A stretch of 64,000 nucleotides of DNA from Calendula officinalis (Eukaryota > Streptophyta > Magnoliopsida > Asterales > Asteraceae). The stretch is taken from assembly GCA_963853835.1 (NCBI GenBank), contig OY970826.1, positions 298,501 through 362,500 on the forward strand. The letters run 5' to 3'. The translations under genes and the position numbers were made by a program. Below the pieces are notes generated by a model. The model was not told the DNA's origin. It was given only the letters and a program-made list of their open reading frames with translations, and searched no databases. Positions 58,101-64,000 of this stretch are shown piece after piece (within the stretch, counting starts at the first letter, position 1; each line of letters begins with the position of its first letter).

Positions 58101-61100
58101 GAAGCAGGAGCAGTTGCAGTAACAATAGTAGCAGCAGTACTAGTAGCACTAGTTATAGCAGCAGCAGCAGTAACAGCAGCAGTAGCAGTAGCAGCAAGAG
58201 AAGTAGCAGTAAGAGAGCAGTAGTAGTAGCAGTAGCAGTATCAGGAGCAGTAGCTGTAGCAGTAGCAGTAAGAGAAGTAGCAGTAGCAGTAGCAGTAATA
58301 GCAGTAGTAGTAGCAGTAAGAGCAGTAGTTGTACTAGTCTCAGGAGCAGTAGCAGTAGCAGTAGCAGTAGCAGTAGGAGCAGCAGTAGCAGTAGCAGTAG
58401 TAGTAGCAGTAGCAGTAGTACCAGCAGTAGTAGTAGCAGCAGTAGTAACAACAGCAGTAGTAGCACTAGGAGTAGCAGCAGCAGCAGCAGTAGTAGTAGC
58501 AGTAGCAGTAGCAGTAGCAGTAACAGCAGTAGCAGTATCAGTAGCAGCAGTAGTAGTAGCAGTAGCAGCAGTAGCAATAGCAGTAGCAGCAGTATCAGTA
58601 GTAGTAGCAGTAGCAGTAGTAGCAAGACTAGCAGCAGCACTAGCAGCAGCACTAGCAGTAGCAGTAGCAGTAGCAGTAGCAGCAGTAGCAGTAGCAGTAC
58701 CATTAGTGGTGGCAGTAGCACCTGGAGCAGCAGTAAGAGTTACAGTAGCAGTAGCAGTAGCAGTCGCAGTAGCAGTAGCAGTCGCAGTGGCAGTAACAGC
58801 AGCAGCAGTAGCAACAGCAGTAGCAGTGGTAGTAGCAGCACAGTAACAACAGCAGTAGCACTAGCAGTAGCAGTAGCAGTAGCAGCAGTAGCAGTAGTAG
58901 TGGCAGTAGCAGTAGCAATAGCGGCGGCAGCAGCAGCAACAGTAGTAGCAGTAGTAGTAGTAGTAGTAGCAGTAGCAGTAGTAGCACCAGTAGCAGTAGC
59001 AGTAGCAGCAGTAGCAGTAGTAGTAGCAGCTGCAACAGCAGTAGTAGCAGTAGCAGTACCAGTAGCAGTAGCAGCAGTAGCAGTAGCAGTAGCAGTAGCA
59101 GTAGTAGTAGCAGTAGCAGTAGTAGTAGCAGTAAGAGCAGTAGCAGTAGCAGTAGCAGTAGCAGTATCAAGAGCATTAGCAGTAGCAGTAGCAGTAGCAG
59201 TATCAGGAGCAGGAGCAGGAGCAGTAGCAGTAGCAGTAGCAGTAGTAGCAGCAGTAGTAGCACTAGTTACAGCAGCAGCAGCAGTAACAGCAGCAGTAGC
59301 AGTAGCAACAAGAGCAGTAGCAGTAAGAGAGCAGTAGCAGTATCAGGAGCAGTAGCTGTAGTAGTAGCAGTAAGAGCAGTAGCAGTAGCAGTTAGAGCAG
59401 TAGCAGTAGCAGTAAGAGCAGTAGTTGTACTAGTCTCAGGAGCAGTAGCAGTATCAGTAGCAGTAGCAGTAGCAGTATCAGGAGCAGCAGTAGCAGTAGC
59501 AGTAGTAGTAGCAGTAGCAGTATCAGGAGCAGTTGCAGCAGCAGTAGCAATAGCATTAGCAGTAGCAGTAGTAGTAGCAGTAAGAGCAGTAGCAGTAGTA
59601 GTTAGAGCGGTAGCAGTAGCAGTAGAAATATCAGCAGCAGGAGTAGTAGCAGTAGCAGTAGTAGCAAGAGCAGCAGAAGTAGCAGCAGCAATAGCAGTAG
59701 CAGCAAGATCAGTAACAGTAGCAGTAAGAGAGCAGTAGCAGTAGCAGTAGTAGTAGCAGTAGCAGTAGCAGTAGTAGTGGCAGTAGCAGTAGCAGTAGAA
59801 GTAGCTGCAGCAGCAGCAGTAGCAGCAGCACCAGTAGCAGTAGCAGCAGTAGTAGTAGTACTAGTAGTAGTAGTAGCAGTAGCAGTAGCAGTAGTAGTAG
59901 TAGCAGCAGTAGTAACAACAGCAGTAGTAGTAGCAGCAGGAGTAGCAACAGCAGCAGCAGTAGCAGTAAAAGTAGCAGTAGCAGTAGCAGCAGTAGCAGC
60001 AGCAGTATAAGTAGTAGTAGCAGTAGCAGTAGTAGCAAGACTAGCAGCAGCACTAGCAGTAGCAGCAGTAGCAGTAGCAGTAGGAGTAACAGCAGTAACA
60101 GTAGCAGGAGTAGCAGTAGCAGTAGCAGTAGCAGTAGAAGTAGTAGAAAGACTAGCTGCAGCAGCAGTAGCAACAACAGTATCAGCAGCAGTAGCAGCAG
60201 TAGCAGCAGTAGCAGTAGCAGTAACAGTAGCTGCATCAGCATTAGCAGCTGCAGCAGCAGTAGCAGCAGTAGCAATAGTAGTAGCAGTAGCAGTACCAGT
60301 AGCAATAGTTGCAGTACCAGCAGCGGTAGCAGTAGCAGTAGCAGTAGCAGTAGCAGTTGCACTAGCAGCAGTAGCAGTAGCAGTAGCAGTAGTAGTGGCA
60401 GTAGCACCTGCAGCAGCAGTAACAGTTGCAGTAGCAGTAGCAGTAGCAGTCGCAGTCGTAGTGGCAGTAACAGCTGCAGCGGTAGCAACAGCAGTAGCAG
60501 TGGTAGTAGCAGCACAGTAGCAACAGCAGTAGCAGCAGCAGCAGTAGCACTAGCAGTAGCAGTAGCAGCAGTAGCAGTAGTAGTGGCAGTAGCAGTAGCA
60601 ATAGCGGCAGCAACAATATTAGTAGTAGCAGTAGTAGTAGTAGTAGTAGTAGGAGTAGCAGTAGCAGCAGTAGCAGTAGCAGTAGCAGCTGCAGCAGCAG
60701 TAGTAGCAGTACCAGTACCAGTAGCAGTAGCAGCAATAGCAGTAGTAGCAGTAGAAGTAGCAACAATATTAGTAGTAGCAATAGAAGTAGCTGCAGCAGC
60801 AGCAGTAGCAGCAGCACCAGTAGCAGTAGCAGTAGCAGTAGTGGTAGTACTAGTAGTAGTAGTAGCAGTAGCAGTAGCAGTAGCAGTAGCAGTAGTAGTA
60901 GTAGCAGCAGTAGTACCAGCAGGAGTAGCAGCAGGAGTAGCAGTAGCAGTAGCAGTAGAAGTAGCAGTAGCAGCAGCAGTATAAGTAGTAGTAGCCGTAG
61001 CAGTAGTAGCAAGACTAGCAGCAGCACTAGCAGTAGCAGCAGTAGCAGTAGCAGTAGGAGTAGCAGCAGTAGCAGTAGCAGTAGCAGCAACAACAGTATC

Positions 61101-62399
61101 AGCAGCAGTAGCAGCAGCAGTTGCAGCAGCAGCAATAGCAGTAGCAGTAGCAGCAGTACCAATAGCAGTACCAGTAGCAGTAGCAGTAGCAGCTGCATCA
61201 GCAGTAGTAGCAGTAGCAGTACCAGTAGGAGTAGCAGCAATAGCAGTAGCAGTAGCAATAGTAGTAGCAGTAGTAGTAGCAGTAAGAGCAGTAGCAGTAG
61301 CAGTAGCAGTAGCAGTACCAGTATCAAGAGAAGTAGCAGTAGCAGTATCAGAAGCAGGAGCAGTAGCAGTAACAATAGTAGAAGCAGTACTAGTAGCACT
61401 AGTTACAGCAGCAGCAGCAGTAACAGCAGCAGTAGCAGTAGCAGCAAGAGCAGTAGCAGTAAGAGAGCAGTAGTAGTAGCAGTAGCAGTATCAGGAGCAG
61501 TAGCTGTAGCAGTAGCAGTAAGAGCAATAGCAGTAGCAGTAGCAGTAATAGCAGTAGTAGTAGCAGTAAGAGCAGTAGTTGTACTAGTCTCAGGAGCAGT
61601 AGTAGTATCAGTAGCAGTAGCAGTAGCAGTAGCAGTAGCAGTAGCAGTAGTAGTAGCAGTAGCAGTAGTACCAGCAGTAGTAGTAGCAGCAGTAGTAACA
61701 ACAGCAGTAGTAGCAGTAGGAGTAGCAGCAGCAGCAGCAGCAGTAGTAGTAGCAGTAGCAGTAACAGCAGTAGCAGTATCAGTAGCAACAGTAGTAGTAG
61801 CAGTAGCAGCAGTAGCAATAGCAGTAGCAGCAGTATCAGTAGTAGTAGCAGTAGCAGTAGTAGCAAGACTAGCAGCAGCACTAGCAGCAGCACTAGCAGT
61901 AGCAGTAGCAGTAGCAGTAGCATTAGTGGTGGCAGTAGCACCTGGAGCAGCAGTAAGACTTACAGTAGCAGTAGCAGTAGCAGTCGCAGTAGCAGTAGCA
62001 GTCGCGGTGGCAGTAACAGCAGCAGCAGTAGCAACAGCAGTAGCAGTGGTAGTAGCAGCACAGTAACAACAGCAGTAGCAGTAGTAGTGGCAGTAGCAGT
62101 AGCAATAGCGGCAGCAGCAGCAGCAACAGTAGTAGCAGCAGTAGTAGTAGTAGAAGTAGCAGTAGTAGCACCAGTAGCAGTAGCAGTAGCAGCAGTAGCA
62201 GTAGTAGTAGCAGCTGCAACAGCAGTAGTAGCAGTAGCAGTACCAGTAGCAGTACCAGTAGCAGCAGTAGCAGTAGCAGTAGCAGTAGCAGTAGCAGTAG
62301 CAGTAGTAGTAGCAGTAGCAGTAGTAGTAGCAGTAAGAGCAGTAGCAGTAGCAGTAGAAGTATCAAGAGCAGTAGCAGTAGCAGTAGCAGTAGAAGTAT

Positions 62400-62432
<33 letters not shown>

Positions 62433-64000
62433 TAGCAGTAGCAGTAGTAGCAGCAGTAGTAGCACTAGTTACAGCAGCAGCAGCAGTAACAGCAGCAGTA
62501 GCAGTAGCAACAAGAGCAGTAGTAGTAAGAGAGCAGTAGCAGTATCAGGAGCAGTAGCTGTAGTAGTAGCAGTAAGAGCAGTAGCAGTAGCAGTAATAGT
62601 AGTAGCAGTAGCAGTAAGAGCAGTAGTTGTACTAGTCTCAGAGTAGTAGCAGTATCAGTAGCAGTAGCAGTAGCAGTATCAGGAGCAGCAGTAGCAGTAG
62701 CAGTAGTAGTAGCAGTAGCAGTATCAGGAGCAGTTGCAGCAGCAGTAGCAATAGCATTAGCAGTAGCAGTAGTAGTAGCAGTAAGAGCAGTAGCAGTAGT
62801 AGTAAGAGCGGTAGCAGTAGCAGTAGAAATATCAGCAGCAGGAGTAGTAGCAGTAGCGGTAGTAGCAAGAGCAGCAGAAGTAGCAGCAGCAATAGCAGTA
62901 GCAGCAAGATCAGTAACAGTAGCAGTAAGAGAGCAGTAGCAGTAGCAGTAGTAGTAGCAGTAGCAGTAGCAGTAGTAGTGGCAGTAGCAGTAGCAGTAGA
63001 AGTAGCTGCAGCAGCAGCAGTAGCAGCAGCACCAGTAGCAGTAGCAGTAGTAGTAGTAGTACTAGTAGTAGTAGTAGCAGTAGCAGTAGCAGTAGTAGTA
63101 GTAGCAGCAGTAGTAACAACAGCAGTAGTAGTAGCAGCAGGAGTAGCAGCAGCAGCAGCAGTAGCAGTAAAAGTAGCAGTAGCAGTAGCAGTAGCAGCAG
63201 TAGCAGCAGCAGTATAAGTAGTAGTAGCAGTAGCAGTAGTAGCAAGACTAGCAGCAGCACTAGCAGTAGCAGCAGTAGCAGTAGGAGTAACAGCAGTAGC
63301 AGTAGCAGGAGTAGCAGTAGCAGTAGCAGTAGCAGTAGCAGTAGAAGTAGTAGAAAGACTAGCTGCAGCAGCAGTAGCAACAACAGTATCAGCAGCAGTA
63401 GCAGCAGTAGCAGCAGTAGCAGTAGCAGTAACAGTAGCTGCATCAGCATTAGCAGCTGCAGCAGCAGTAGCAGCAGTAGCAATAGTAGTAGCAGTAGCAG
63501 TACCAGTAGCAATAGTTGCAGTACCAGCAGCAGTAGTAGTAGCAGTAGCAGTTGCACTAGCAGCAGTAGCAGTAGCAGTAGCAGTAGTAGTGGCAGTAGC
63601 ACCTGCAGCAGCAGTAACAGTTGCAGTAGCAGTAGCAGTAGCAGTCGCAGTAGCAGTAGCAGTCGTAGTGGCAGTAGCAGTAGCAGTGGTAGTAGCAGCA
63701 CAGTAGCAACAGCAGTAGCAGCAGCAGCAGTAGCACTAGCAGTAGCAGTAGCAGTAGCAGCAGTAGCAGTAGTAGTGGCAGTAGCAGTAGCAATAGCGGC
63801 AGCAACAATATTAGTAGTAGCAGTAGTAGTAGTAGTAGTAGGAGTAGCAGTAGCAGCAGTAGCAGTAGCAGTAGCAGCTGCAGCAGCAGTAGTAGCAGTA
63901 CCAGTACCAGTAGCAGTAGCAGCAATAGCAGTAGCAGTAGTAGTAGCAGTAGCAGTAGCAGTAGCAGCAGTAGCAGTAGCAGTAGTAGTAGTAGTACCAG

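Larger units (their letters stand above)
48480..60600 (+). repeat. ~28-29-kb super-repeat, second copy (matching part)
   Basis: Partner of 19.4-32.6 kb. Over 57451-58149 against 29501-30199 I saw only a handful of substitutions and no length change, so identity is well above 99% there. The copy lacks a 1380-bp piece at 54165-54175 compared with its closer relative at 46.3-47.7 kb. Its GTA run is 15, against 21 in the first copy. Confidence 0.85.
19218..64000 (+). repeat. GCAGTA triplet-framed satellite, right block
   Basis: This is the continuation of the same satellite after the retrotransposon, uninterrupted to the window end. Composition and strand bias match the left block. By shared variant words it divides roughly into: 19.2-22.6 kb (the ~4-kb unit), 22.6-26.9 kb (two ~2.5-kb units), 26.9-33.8 kb (modules of roughly 0.4-1.2 kb), 33.9-38.1 kb (a 2141-bp tandem duplication), 38.1-42.3 kb (like 27-31 kb), 42.3-43.8 kb (part of the ~4-kb unit), 43.8-48.1 kb (~2.4-kb units), 48.5-51.7 kb (~4-kb unit), 51.7-54.5 kb (~2.4-kb unit with a deletion) and 54.5-64 kb (short modules again). 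No non-satellite island was found in this stretch. Confidence 0.97.

Noticed and set aside
1..64000. G-quadruplex or strong hairpin potential of the satellite.
   Set aside because: There are no runs of three G in the satellite apart from rare GGGG words. The GTAGC word lacks frequent GCTAC partners on the same strand, so long stems are not expected.

Overview
The window suggests nuclear heterochromatin of a flowering plant, with no recognisable host gene, tRNA or rRNA gene. The plant call rests on the only complex insert: an LTR retrotransposon with the plant Ty3/gypsy terminal pattern (TGTAACGCCC...GGGTGTTACA on its sense strand), an initiator-tRNA-Met primer binding site, and degenerate gypsy protease and chromodomain-integrase remnants. 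The species cannot be told from the sequence.

Layout. Bases 1-9343 and 19218-64000 (about 54 kb) are one satellite array running off both ends of the window. It is built on the hexamer GCAGTA, that is, alternating GTA and GCA triplets with variant triplets (GGA, AGA, ACA, ATA, TCA and others). The variants recur in the same order, so the array has a deep higher-order structure: about 3.96-4.0 kb units (1.0-22.6 kb), about 2.4-2.5 kb units (22.6-26.9, 43.8-48.1 and 51.7-54.5 kb), modules of roughly 0.4-1.2 kb (26.9-33.8, 38.1-42.3 and 54.5-64 kb), a 2141-bp tandem duplication (34-38 kb), and a super-repeat of about 28-29 kb in which 19.4-32.6 kb recurs at 48.5-60.6 kb. All copies have the same orientation.

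Bases 9344-19217 hold a 9874-bp LTR retrotransposon on the minus strand. It has two 2862-bp LTRs differing at 6 positions with no indel, a perfect 5-bp target duplication (AGCAG), a 4150-bp internal region, a primer binding site next to the right-hand LTR and a polypurine-like tract next to the left-hand LTR. No intact gag-pol is present. Only broken traces of protease and of the integrase C-terminus/chromodomain survive, so the element is non-autonomous (LARD-like). It interrupts one of the ~4-kb units, and the uninterrupted target survives in at least five paralogous satellite positions.

The many long open frames in the satellite (poly-Ala/Val, poly-Ser, poly-Leu, Thr/Ala, Tyr/Cys) follow from a stop codon existing in only one of the six frames of GCAGTA. 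They are not treated as genes. The points of interest are the satellite's triplet register, its repeated two-base phase-shift mark, its nested duplication history, its CpG-poor but CHG-rich composition, and the recent insertion of a protein-less retroelement.
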